Below the pieces are notes generated by a model that saw only the letters and a program-made list of their open reading frames with translations, ran no database searches and was not told the DNA's origin. From Mycobacterium sp. ENV421 (GTDB lineage: Bacteria > Actinomycetota > Actinomycetes > Mycobacteriales > Mycobacteriaceae), in assembly GCF_002887815.1 (NCBI RefSeq), contig NZ_PDHO01000028.1, positions 1-64,000 of the forward strand: a stretch of 64,000 bases of DNA, written 5' to 3'. The position numbers and the translations under genes were made by a program. The number at the start of each line of letters is the position of its first letter. Position 1 is the stretch's first letter. Shown here one piece after another: positions 1 through 7,900 of this stretch.

Positions 1-78
1 TGTCCCGGTCGGACGTTCGGCCCGCCCGCGGACCCACACCAAGGCTAAATGTCGGTGGGGACGCTTAACCTGGTGACC

Positions 79-2250
79 ATGGCTTTCGCTACCGAACATC
101 CCGTGCTGGCGCATTCGGAGTACCGACCTGCCGCCGACGCCGTCGACGGCATCGTGCGTGCCGGCGGCCGGTTCGAGGTGGTCAGCGAGTACGAGCCCGC
201 GGGCGATCAGCCGGCGGCCATCGAGGAACTGGAACGCCGGGTCCGGGCGGGGGAGCGCGACATCGTCCTGCTGGGCGCCACCGGCACCGGTAAATCGGCG
301 ACCACCGCCTGGCTCATCGAACGACTGCAGCGGCCCACCCTGGTGATGGCGCCGAACAAGACGCTGGCCGCCCAGCTGGCCAACGAACTGCGGGAGATGT
401 TGCCGCACAACGCCGTCGAGTACTTCGTGTCGTATTACGACTACTACCAGCCGGAGGCGTACATCGCGCAGACCGACACCTACATCGAGAAGGACAGCTC
501 GATCAACGACGACGTCGAGCGGCTGCGGCACTCGGCGACCTCGAGCCTGCTGTCCCGGCGCGACGTGGTGGTGGTGGCCTCGGTGTCCTGCATCTACGGC
601 CTCGGCACCCCGCAGTCCTATCTGGACAGGTCGGTGGAACTGAAGGTCGGTGACGAGGTCCCCCGCGACGGGTTGCTGCGGCTGCTGGTCGACGTCCAGT
701 ACGACCGCAACGACATCGCGTTCACCCGCGGCTCCTTCCGGGTCCGCGGTGACACCGTCGAGATCATCCCGGCTTACGAGGAACTCGCGATCCGCATCGA
801 GTTCTTCGGCGACGAGGTCGAAGCGCTGTACTACCTGCACCCGCTGACCGGTGACGTGGTGCGCCAGGTCGACTCGGTGCGTATCTTCCCGGCCACCCAC
901 TATGTGGCGGGCCCGGAGCGGATGGCCACGGCGATCTCCAGCATCGAGGCCGAACTCGAGGACCGACTGGCCGAACTGGAGGGCCAGGGCAAGCTGCTGG
1001 AGGCCCAGCGGCTGCGCATGCGCACCAACTACGACCTGGAGATGATGAAGCAGGTCGGGTTCTGCTCCGGCATCGAGAACTACTCCCGCCACATCGACGG
1101 CCGCGGCGCGGGAACGGCGCCGGCGACGCTGATCGACTACTTCCCGGAGGACTTCCTGCTGGTCATCGACGAATCGCACGTCACGGTGCCGCAGATCGGC
1201 GGCATGTACGAGGGCGATATGTCGCGTAAACGCAATCTGGTGGACTTCGGGTTCCGGCTGCCCTCGGCCGTCGACAACCGCCCGCTGACGTGGGAGGAGT
1301 TCGCCGAACGCATCGGCCAGACGGTCTATCTGTCGGCGACACCGGGCAACTACGAGATGGCGCAGGCCGGTGGTGAGTTCGTCGAGCAGGTGATCCGCCC
1401 GACCGGTCTGGTCGATCCGCAGGTGCACGTCAAGCCCACCAAGGGCCAGATCGACGACCTGATCGGCGAGATCCGGCTGCGCACCGAACGCGACGAGCGG
1501 GTGCTGGTCACCACGCTGACCAAGAAGATGGCAGAGGATCTCACCGACTATCTGCTGGAGATGGGCATCCGGGTGCGGTACCTGCACTCCGAGGTGGACA
1601 CGTTGCGCCGGGTCGAACTGCTGCGCCAGTTGCGGCTCGGCGAATACGACGTGCTCGTCGGCATCAACCTGCTGCGTGAGGGGCTCGACCTGCCCGAGGT
1701 GTCCCTGGTGGCGATTCTCGACGCCGACAAGGAGGGCTTCCTGCGGTCCCCGCGCAGCCTCATCCAGACCATCGGTCGCGCGGCGCGCAACGTGTCCGGT
1801 GAGGTGCACATGTACGCCGACAAGATCACCGACTCGATGAAGCAGGCGATCGAGGAGACCGAGCGGCGCCGGGCCAAGCAGATCGCCTACAACGAGGCGC
1901 ACGGGATCGATCCGCAGCCGCTGCGCAAGAAGATCGCCGACATCCTCGACCAGGTGTACCGGGAGGCCGACGACACCGAAGCGATCGAGGTCGGCGGCTC
2001 GGGGCGCAACGCCTCCCGGGGCCGGCGGGCGCAGGGCGAGCCGGGTCGTGCGGTCAGTGCGGGCATCGTCGAGGGACGCGACACCGCGAACATGCCGCGG
2101 GCCGAACTCGCGGACCTGATAAAGGATTTGACCGCGCAGATGATGACGGCGGCTCGCGACCTGCAGTTCGAGCTGGCCGCCCGGATCCGCGACGAGATCG
2201 CGGATCTGAAGAAGGAATTGCGCGGCATGGATGCGGCGGGGCTGAAATAG
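79..2250 (+). CDS. uvrB: UvrABC excinuclease subunit B
   Basis: Damage-verifying helicase-like subunit of nucleotide excision repair; it is loaded on DNA by UvrA and recruits UvrC. The 723-residue protein has the Walker A motif GATGTGKS, the beta-hairpin motif YDYYQPEAYI that pries the strands apart, the DESH box, a C-terminal helicase domain ending in the QTIGRAARN motif, and a C-terminal UVR motif (about residues 680-720) that contacts UvrC. I chose ATG 79 over the in-frame ATG at 49; the true start could lie further in, because M. tuberculosis UvrB, as I recall it, begins near the residues equivalent to VRAGGRFEVV. uvrA lies 18 kb downstream on the same strand. Identification is certain; only the start is open. 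Confidence 0.97.
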   Translation: MAFATEHPVLAHSEYRPAADAVDGIVRAGGRFEVVSEYEPAGDQPAAIEELERRVRAGERDIVLLGATGTGKSATTAWLIERLQRPTLVMAPNKTLAAQLANELREMLPHNAVEYFVSYYDYYQPEAYIAQTDTYIEKDSSINDDVERLRHSATSSLLSRRDVVVVASVSCIYGLGTPQSYLDRSVELKVGDEVPRDGLLRLLVDVQYDRNDIAFTRGSFRVRGDTVEIIPAYEELAIRIEFFGDEVEALYYLHPLTGDVVRQVDSVRIFPATHYVAGPERMATAISSIEAELEDRLAELEGQGKLLEAQRLRMRTNYDLEMMKQVGFCSGIENYSRHIDGRGAGTAPATLIDYFPEDFLLVIDESHVTVPQIGGMYEGDMSRKRNLVDFGFRLPSAVDNRPLTWEEFAERIGQTVYLSATPGNYEMAQAGGEFVEQVIRPTGLVDPQVHVKPTKGQIDDLIGEIRLRTERDERVLVTTLTKKMAEDLTDYLLEMGIRVRYLHSEVDTLRRVELLRQLRLGEYDVLVGINLLREGLDLPEVSLVAILDADKEGFLRSPRSLIQTIGRAARNVSGEVHMYADKITDSMKQAIEETERRRAKQIAYNEAHGIDPQPLRKKIADILDQVYREADDTEAIEVGGSGRNASRGRRAQGEPGRAVSAGIVEGRDTANMPRAELADLIKDLTAQMMTAARDLQFELAARIRDEIADLKKELRGMDAAGLK

Positions 2251-2260
2251 CCGGGCGTGC

Positions 2261-2291
2261 TTGAGCTCAACCTCGGTTGAGCCTTTACGGT
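2261..2291 (+). promoter_or_regulatory. MerR/SoxR-type promoter with operator in a 19-bp spacer
   Basis: A -35-like TTGAGC (2261-2266) and a -10 TACGGT (2286-2291, mycobacterial TANNNT) are 19 bp apart. The spacer region holds a perfect 18-bp inverted repeat, GCTCAACC-TC-GGTTGAGC, at 2265-2282. An over-long spacer filled by a dyad is the hallmark of MerR-family promoters, and the TCAA-N6-TTGA core matches that of the SoxR box. The predicted transcript would begin about at the ATG of the MFS gene (2298), so the mRNA may be leaderless. No MerR gene lies in the window; a regulator acting in trans is inferred. Confidence 0.55.
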
Positions 2292-2297
2292 GATGCC

Positions 2298-3701
2298 ATG
2301 ACCGAGACAACCGCATCGGCCGCAGGCAGCTGGCGCGAGCTGCTGGGCCGCGACTATCTCGGTGCTGTCATCGTGCTGGCCGGTGGCGTGGCGATCTACG
2401 CCATCAACGAGTTCATCACCATCAGCCTGCTCCCGAGCGCCGTCGCCGACATCGGTGGTGAGCGGCTCTACGCCTGGGTGACGACGGTGTATCTGGTTGC
2501 GTCGGTGACCGCCGCGACGACGGTGGGCCCGGTTCTGACCCGATTCGGCCCGCGCACCGCGTATCTGGGCGCGTTATTGTCCTTCGCCGCGGGCAGTGCG
2601 CTGTGCACGCTGGCGCCGTCGATGCCGCTGCTCCTCGGCGGTCGGGTCGTACAGGGCCTGGCCGGGGGTGTGCTGGCCGGCCTCGGCTATGCGGTGATCA
2701 GCGCGGCGCTTCCCGACCGGTTGTGGACCCGCGCATCGGCGGTGGTCTCGGCGATGTGGGGAGTGGGCACCCTGGTGGGGCCGGCCACCGGTGGCTTGTT
2801 CGCCCAATTCGGTTTGTGGCGAGGCGGATTCGGCTTACTTGCGGTTTTCGCGGTGGCGATGAGTGTGCTGGTGCCGCTGGCGTTGCCGGCACGGGCCGAC
2901 ACCGACCAGCAGCCGCCTCGGACGCGAATCCCGATGTGGTCGTTGCTGCTTCTCGGCGTGGCAGCGCTGACAGTGAGCGCGGCGGTGATTCCGCACAGCG
3001 TGGGCGTCATCGTGGGACTGCTGATCGCGGGCGCTGTGCTGGTGGGGGTGTTCATTGTCGTCGACCGCCGGGCTTCGGCGGCGGTATTGCCGCGCAAAGC
3101 ATTTGAGCCGGGGCCGTTGAAGTGGATCTACCTGACCCTGGGTCTGTTGATGGCGGCCACGATGGTGGACATGTATGTGCCGCTGTTCGGTCAGCGGCTG
3201 GGCGGTCTGGCGCCGGTCGTCGCGGGCTTCCTGGGTGCGGCTCTGTCGGTGGGCTGGACGGTGGGGGAGATCGCCAGCGCGTCGATCACCAATGTGCGGA
3301 TCACGGTGCGCGTGGTGGCGATCGCCCCACTGGTGATGGCCGCGGGTCTGGCGTTGGCGGCAGCGACCCAAACCGACGGTGCGCCAACAACAGTCGTAGC
3401 GCTATGGGCTGCGGCGCTGGTGATCACGGGCTCCGGTATCGGGATGGCGTGGCCGCATCTCTCGGCGTGGGCGATGGGTTCGGTGGTCGACGACGCTCCT
3501 CAGCAGGCGGTGGCCGCGGCCGCGATCAGCACCGTGCAACTGATGTGCGGAGCGTTCGGTGCCGGGTTGGCCGGTGTCGTGGTGAATCTGCGTGTTGCGC
3601 CCGATGCGAGCGCGAGCCGGCTGATGTTCGGTGCGTTCGCCGTTCTGGCGGCGGTGGGCTGCGTGGCCTCCTACCGTTCCGGGCGTGAACGGGCGGACTG
3701 A
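2298..3701 (+). CDS. MFS drug-efflux-type transporter
   Basis: Predicted inner-membrane major facilitator of 467 residues, matching the position and type of M. tuberculosis Rv1634 (annotated drug efflux protein). The sequence shows many hydrophobic segments and no soluble domain. GGRVVQGLAGGVLAGLGYAVISA resembles the conserved TM4 motif of the DHA exporters (key residues G..VQG.G.G), and RFGPR after TM2 resembles motif A. Start ATG 2298 is preferred to the upstream TTG at 2277 because a candidate promoter predicts a transcript starting there. The gene follows uvrB by 47 bp and converges with the MgtC-like gene, leaving 3 bp between stops. The substrate cannot be told from sequence; a MerR-type promoter points to an inducible toxic ligand. 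Confidence 0.85.
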   Translation: MTETTASAAGSWRELLGRDYLGAVIVLAGGVAIYAINEFITISLLPSAVADIGGERLYAWVTTVYLVASVTAATTVGPVLTRFGPRTAYLGALLSFAAGSALCTLAPSMPLLLGGRVVQGLAGGVLAGLGYAVISAALPDRLWTRASAVVSAMWGVGTLVGPATGGLFAQFGLWRGGFGLLAVFAVAMSVLVPLALPARADTDQQPPRTRIPMWSLLLLGVAALTVSAAVIPHSVGVIVGLLIAGAVLVGVFIVVDRRASAAVLPRKAFEPGPLKWIYLTLGLLMAATMVDMYVPLFGQRLGGLAPVVAGFLGAALSVGWTVGEIASASITNVRITVRVVAIAPLVMAAGLALAAATQTDGAPTTVVALWAAALVITGSGIGMAWPHLSAWAMGSVVDDAPQQAVAAAAISTVQLMCGAFGAGLAGVVVNLRVAPDASASRLMFGAFAVLAAVGCVASYRSGRERAD

Positions 3702-3704
3702 GGT

Positions 3705-4409
3705 CTACTCGTCCTTCTCGTCGAGCCGGTGCACCGTGGTGACGCCGGCTATCGCGGCGACTGTGGTTGGGGCGCGCAGGATTTGGCTGCCCGACAACGT
3801 CAACATGACACCGCCGTCGCTGTCGGTACTCAGCTCGGTGAGGCTCCACTGGTGCTTCTCGCAGGTGGCGAGGATGCGGGTCAGCACGCCGCGGTCGACG
3901 TCGTAGGTGACCCGCAGCCGCACCGAGCCGGCCAGCCGCGCGGTCAGACGCCTGCTGAGCGGGTTGAAGCCCAGGACGATGACGAAGTGCAGGATCGTGA
4001 CGACTATCGCGAGCTTCACCAGCCCCGCGGCGGCGGCCATGCCGATGGCCGCGCACTCCCAGATCGCGGCCGCCGTGGTCAGCCCGTGCACGGCGCCCTG
4101 CCGGGTGATGATCAACCCGGCGCCGAGGAAGCCGATACCGGAGACGATCTGGGCGGCCACCCGCGACGGGTCGACCTCGACCAGGCCTGTGCTCAGCACG
4201 TCGGAGAAGCCGTACTTGCTGACGATCAGGATCAGGGCTGACGCGGTGCCGACGATCGCCTGGGTACGCAGGCCGGCGCTCTTGCCGTGAATCTCACGCT
4301 CCAGGCCGATCAACGCGGTCAGCCCGAACGCGATCAGGAGTTCGACCATCTGCCGCGTGCCCTGTCCGGGACCGCCGAGCAACGGCGGATCGGCCAACCA
4401 GATCTGCAT
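3705..4409 (-). CDS. MgtC/SapB family membrane protein
   Basis: Membrane protein of 234 residues. The N-terminal half carries the MgtC signature: GLEREIHGKSAGLRT in the first loop, then VSGIGFLGAGLII and GLTTAAAIWECAAIG, with about five hydrophobic segments. The C-terminal 80 residues are soluble (LRVTYDVDRGVLTRIL...) and have the look of the ACT-like domain found in mycobacterial MgtC. MgtC proteins act in growth at low Mg2+ and, in pathogens, in survival in macrophages; biochemical activity is unsettled. ATG 4409 is used; ATG 4349 (MVELLIAFG) is a shorter alternative closer to the first membrane segment. No M-box riboswitch is seen upstream, unlike the mgtC locus of M. tuberculosis as I recall it. 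Confidence 0.8.
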   Translation of the reverse strand: MQIWLADPPLLGGPGQGTRQMVELLIAFGLTALIGLEREIHGKSAGLRTQAIVGTASALILIVSKYGFSDVLSTGLVEVDPSRVAAQIVSGIGFLGAGLIITRQGAVHGLTTAAAIWECAAIGMAAAAGLVKLAIVVTILHFVIVLGFNPLSRRLTARLAGSVRLRVTYDVDRGVLTRILATCEKHQWSLTELSTDSDGGVMLTLSGSQILRAPTTVAAIAGVTTVHRLDEKDE

Positions 4410-4507
4410 GTCGACACCGTATTAGCCCTGTGGCGGCTCGGGCAGCAATCACGCTGAGCCAAAAGATGGGCGAGTCGCGGCAGCGCTGGAAAAGTTCCGC
4501 CTGACAC

Positions 4508-4578
4508 GCGGGTGTGGCTGAGTGGCTAGGCACCGGCCTGCAAAGCCGTTTACACGGGTTTGAATCCCGTCACTCGCT
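4508..4578 (+). tRNA. tRNA-Cys (GCA anticodon), atypical
   Basis: A full 71-nt cloverleaf folds by eye. Acceptor stem GCGGGTG/CACTCGC (one G-U), D-stem GCT/GGC, anticodon loop CTGCAAA giving GCA, four-base variable loop, T-stem ACGGG/CCCGT, and discriminator base T, which is the cysteine identity base U73. CCA is not encoded. Two oddities: the T-loop reads TTTGAAT, so the almost invariant C56 is U; and the first pair of the anticodon stem (C4533-T49 position 4549) is mismatched. M. tuberculosis, as I recall, has its single tRNA-Cys in another tRNA cluster, so this may be a second, diverging copy. Confidence 0.8.
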
Positions 4579-4608
4579 CTGATCGTGCTCTCGGTACCGT
4601 TGCCTGCC

Positions 4609-4755
4609 GTGGCGAAGTCGAAGAACAAGTGCTGTCGAAGCACGCCACGCTGCAAGCGCTGCCCGCTGGTGCTGCACAAGGTCCGACAGGCCGAACGGAG
4701 AGGCGTCAGCGGCAAGGACCTCGACAAGGTGTTCCGGCGCGCCCGCAAGTCCTGA
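4609..4755 (+). CDS. Small cysteine-rich basic protein, unrecognised
   Basis: A GTG-started ORF of 48 codons begins 30 nt after the tRNA-Cys. The peptide opens MAKSKNKCCRSTPRCKRCP and is rich in Lys and Arg. Its four cysteines (CC, then C and C, spaced CC-x5-C-x2-C) could bind a metal ion. There is no clear Shine-Dalgarno; it would have to be read from a leaderless or processed transcript. I do not recognise the family. Support comes from the compact, clearly protein-like composition and from the neighbouring tRNA gene for the amino acid it is rich in. It may be a chance ORF. Confidence 0.45.
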   Translation: MAKSKNKCCRSTPRCKRCPLVLHKVRQAERRGVSGKDLDKVFRRARKS

Positions 4756-4930
4756 TCTGGTTGGCCGCGTCGACCTGCAGTTCGGCGAGTGTTTGCGCGA
4801 TCAAATTGTCGCCGGGGTAACCGCGACAACACCGCTTAGCAACAGTTCGGTAACCCCCTGAATGGCTGGTCCCGGTTAGGTACTTACACGTCTGTAGTTT
4901 CCCTGTCAGGCCTCTCACAGAAACGGGGAA

Positions 4931-7900
4931 ATGATGTCTCGGACCACCTCTCGCGTGGCGGCGGTCACTGCCATGGCGACGGCGGGGTTTTTCTGGACGG
5001 CTCCGCTGTTCAGCCCCCGTGCGGTTGCCGACTTCGGCAGCCCCGGTGTTCCGTGCATGGGCATCCTTCACCAAGGTCTGACGACGCCCCCTGACCTCTC
5101 CCAAGGCATCCCCGGCACGTCGAACACGCTGTTCACGAACAATCCGCCGACCGCGGGCGGTCCTATCCCGCCCGCGACCGTGCCCGGCACCATTCGCGTC
5201 CCCCCGGCCAGCGCTCCCGGCTCGCCCGGGATGCCCGGCACCGGCGGCGTGACCGTCCCGCCGGCGTCCGTCCCCGGCGCGCCCGGGACCAGCACGACAC
5301 GCGGAATCCCGACGCCGCCCGCCGCCGTTCCCGGCGCTCCCGGCGTTCCCGGTGGTGGGGGCGTCCCCGGTACGCCGCTCGGCGTTCCTGGCACTCCTCC
5401 CGGTGGTGGCGGTGGCGGTATCCCGGGTGTGCCCGGTGGTGTTCCCGGTACTCCTCCCGGTGGCGGGGGTGGCGGTATCCCGGGTGTGCCCGGTGGTGTT
5501 CCCGGTACTCCTCCCGGTGCTGGCGGTGGCGGCATTCCCACCCCGCCCGGAGGTGTGCCCAGCGCTCCGGTCAGTGATGCTGCGGGCGTTCCCAACGGCG
5601 GTGCCGGCGCGGCCGGCGCACCGGTGAGTGATGCGGCTGCCGGTCTGCCCGGTGGTGGTGGACCCGGTGGCGGGGCGGGCGGCCCGGGCGGCGGTGCCGG
5701 CGGTGGCTCGGGTGCCGGTGGCCCCGGCGCGCCCGGCGCTCTGCCTGCCGGTGCCGGCGATGCCGGTGCTCCGATCTCCGATGCCAACGGACTCGCTCCG
5801 GCCGGTGTTCCGGCCGCCCCGCTCGCCGACGCCTCCGGTCTGGCGCCTGCGCCGCCGGCCGCAGCTCCGCCCGCCGCCGTCCCCGGTGGCGGGGCAGTCC
5901 CGCCCGGGCCGCCCGCCGGCGTGCCGGGCATCCCCGGCGGCGGTGGAGGCGACGTCCCGGGTACTCCGCCTGCCGGTGTTCCGGGTGTTCCCGGTGGTGG
6001 CGGTGGCGACGTCCCGGGTACTCCGCCTGCCGGTGTTCCGGGTGTTCCCGGTGGTGGCGGTGGCGACGTCCCGGGTACTCCGCCTGCCGGTGTGCCGGGC
6101 GTCCCCGGTGGCGGAGGCGGTGGAACCCCGCCGGTTCCGCCGGCCGCGGTCCCGGGCGATGTTGTGCCCGAATCCGTTGTGACTCCGCCGGTTCCGCCGG
6201 CCGAGGTCCCCGGTGGCTCGATCCCGGGCTCCGGTGGAACCCCGCCGGCACCGCCGGCAGCGGTCCCCGGTGGCGACGTCAACGGCTCGGTGTCAACGCC
6301 TCCGGCCGAGGTTCCCGGCGCCCCCGGCGGCTCGAACCAGGTCACCGTCAACACACCAGGGGTTCCGCCGGCCGCGGTGCCCGGCAACGTGATCAACGAT
6401 GCGTCCGGCACGCTTCCGCCGCCAGGAGCTTCGGTGCCGGGCGTCCCGCTTGGCGGCGGCATGCTCAACGTTCCCGGAACTCCGCCGGTCACCCTGCCGG
6501 GTGTGCCCAGCGCGGCGTCGACCCCGGGCCTCGTCACCCCACCCGCCGCGGTCCCGGGTGGCCCCGGCGTCCCGGTCAACGTGAATGTGCCGGGAACACC
6601 CGTGGCGGTGCCCGGCACCCCGGGAACCCCCGGCATGGAAATCCCGCCGACGCCGCCGCAGGTGATCCCCGGCACGCCGGGAACTCCTGGCGACGAATCG
6701 CTTCCGACCCCGCCGGCCGCCGTTCCCGGTGCCCCCGGTGAGGGCACCGGTGGTGGTCTGCCGACCCCGCCGGCCGCGGTCCCCGGTACTCCCGGAGGAA
6801 ACATTGTCGAGACCGGTTCGACCCCGCCGGCCGCCGTTCCGGGTACGCCCGGTGAGGGCACCGGTGGTGGTCTGCCGACCCCGCCCGCGGCGGTTCCCGG
6901 TGGACCCGGCGAGGGCACCGGTGGTGGTCTGCCGACCCCGCCCGCGGCGGTTCCCGGTGGACCCGGCGAGGGCACCGGTGGTGGTCTGCCGACCCCGCCC
7001 GCGGCGGTTCCCGGTGGACCCGGCGAGGGCACCGGTGGTGGTCTGCCGACCCCGCCCGCGGCGGTTCCCGGTGGACCCGGCGAGGGCACCGGTGGTGGTC
7101 TGCCGACCCCGCCCGCGGCGGTTCCCGGTGGACCCGGCGAAGGCACCGGTGGTGGATTGCCGACGCCTCCGGCTGCCGTCCCAGGTGGTCCCGGTGGTGG
7201 CACCGGTGGCGGTGTGCCGACCCCACCGGCTGCCGTGCCCGGCGCGCCGGTCGGCGAAGGCGGCGGCATCCCCGGCCCCGCCGGCGTCCCGGCCGCGCCG
7301 ATCACCGACAACGCAGGCGCCGCTGTGCCGGCGGCACCGATCACGGACAACGCCGGTGCAGCCGGTGCGCCGGCTGCCGCGGTCTCCGACAACTCCGGGC
7401 TCGCTGCCGCTGGAGCTGGAGCCGGTGGCGGTGGTGGCGCAGGCGCTGCCGGAGCTGGTGGCGCGGTAGGCGCGCCGGTCGCCGACGCTTCGGGTGTCGT
7501 CGCACCGTCGGCCGGTGTGCCCGCGGCGGACATCGCTGCTGCCGCAGCCGGTGTGCCGGCCCCGCCCGGGGCGCTGCCCGCGGCCGCGGACGCCGGCGGT
7601 GGCGCCGGCATCCCGACTCCGCCGGCTGCTGTTCCCGGTGGTCCGGGTGGTGGCGGCGGTGGTGGAGTTCCGACGCCTCCGGGTGCCGTTCCGGGTGGTC
7701 CGGGTGGTGGCGGCGGTGGTGGAGTTCCGACGCCTCCGGGTGCCGTTCCGGGTGGTCCGGGAGGTGGTGGCGGTGGTGGAGTTCCGACGCCTCCGGGTGC
7801 CGTTCCGGGTGGTCCGGGTGGTGGCGGCGGTGGTGGAGTTCCGACGCCTCCGGGTGCCGTTCCGGGTGGTCCGGGTGGTGGCGGCGGTGGTGGAGTTCCG

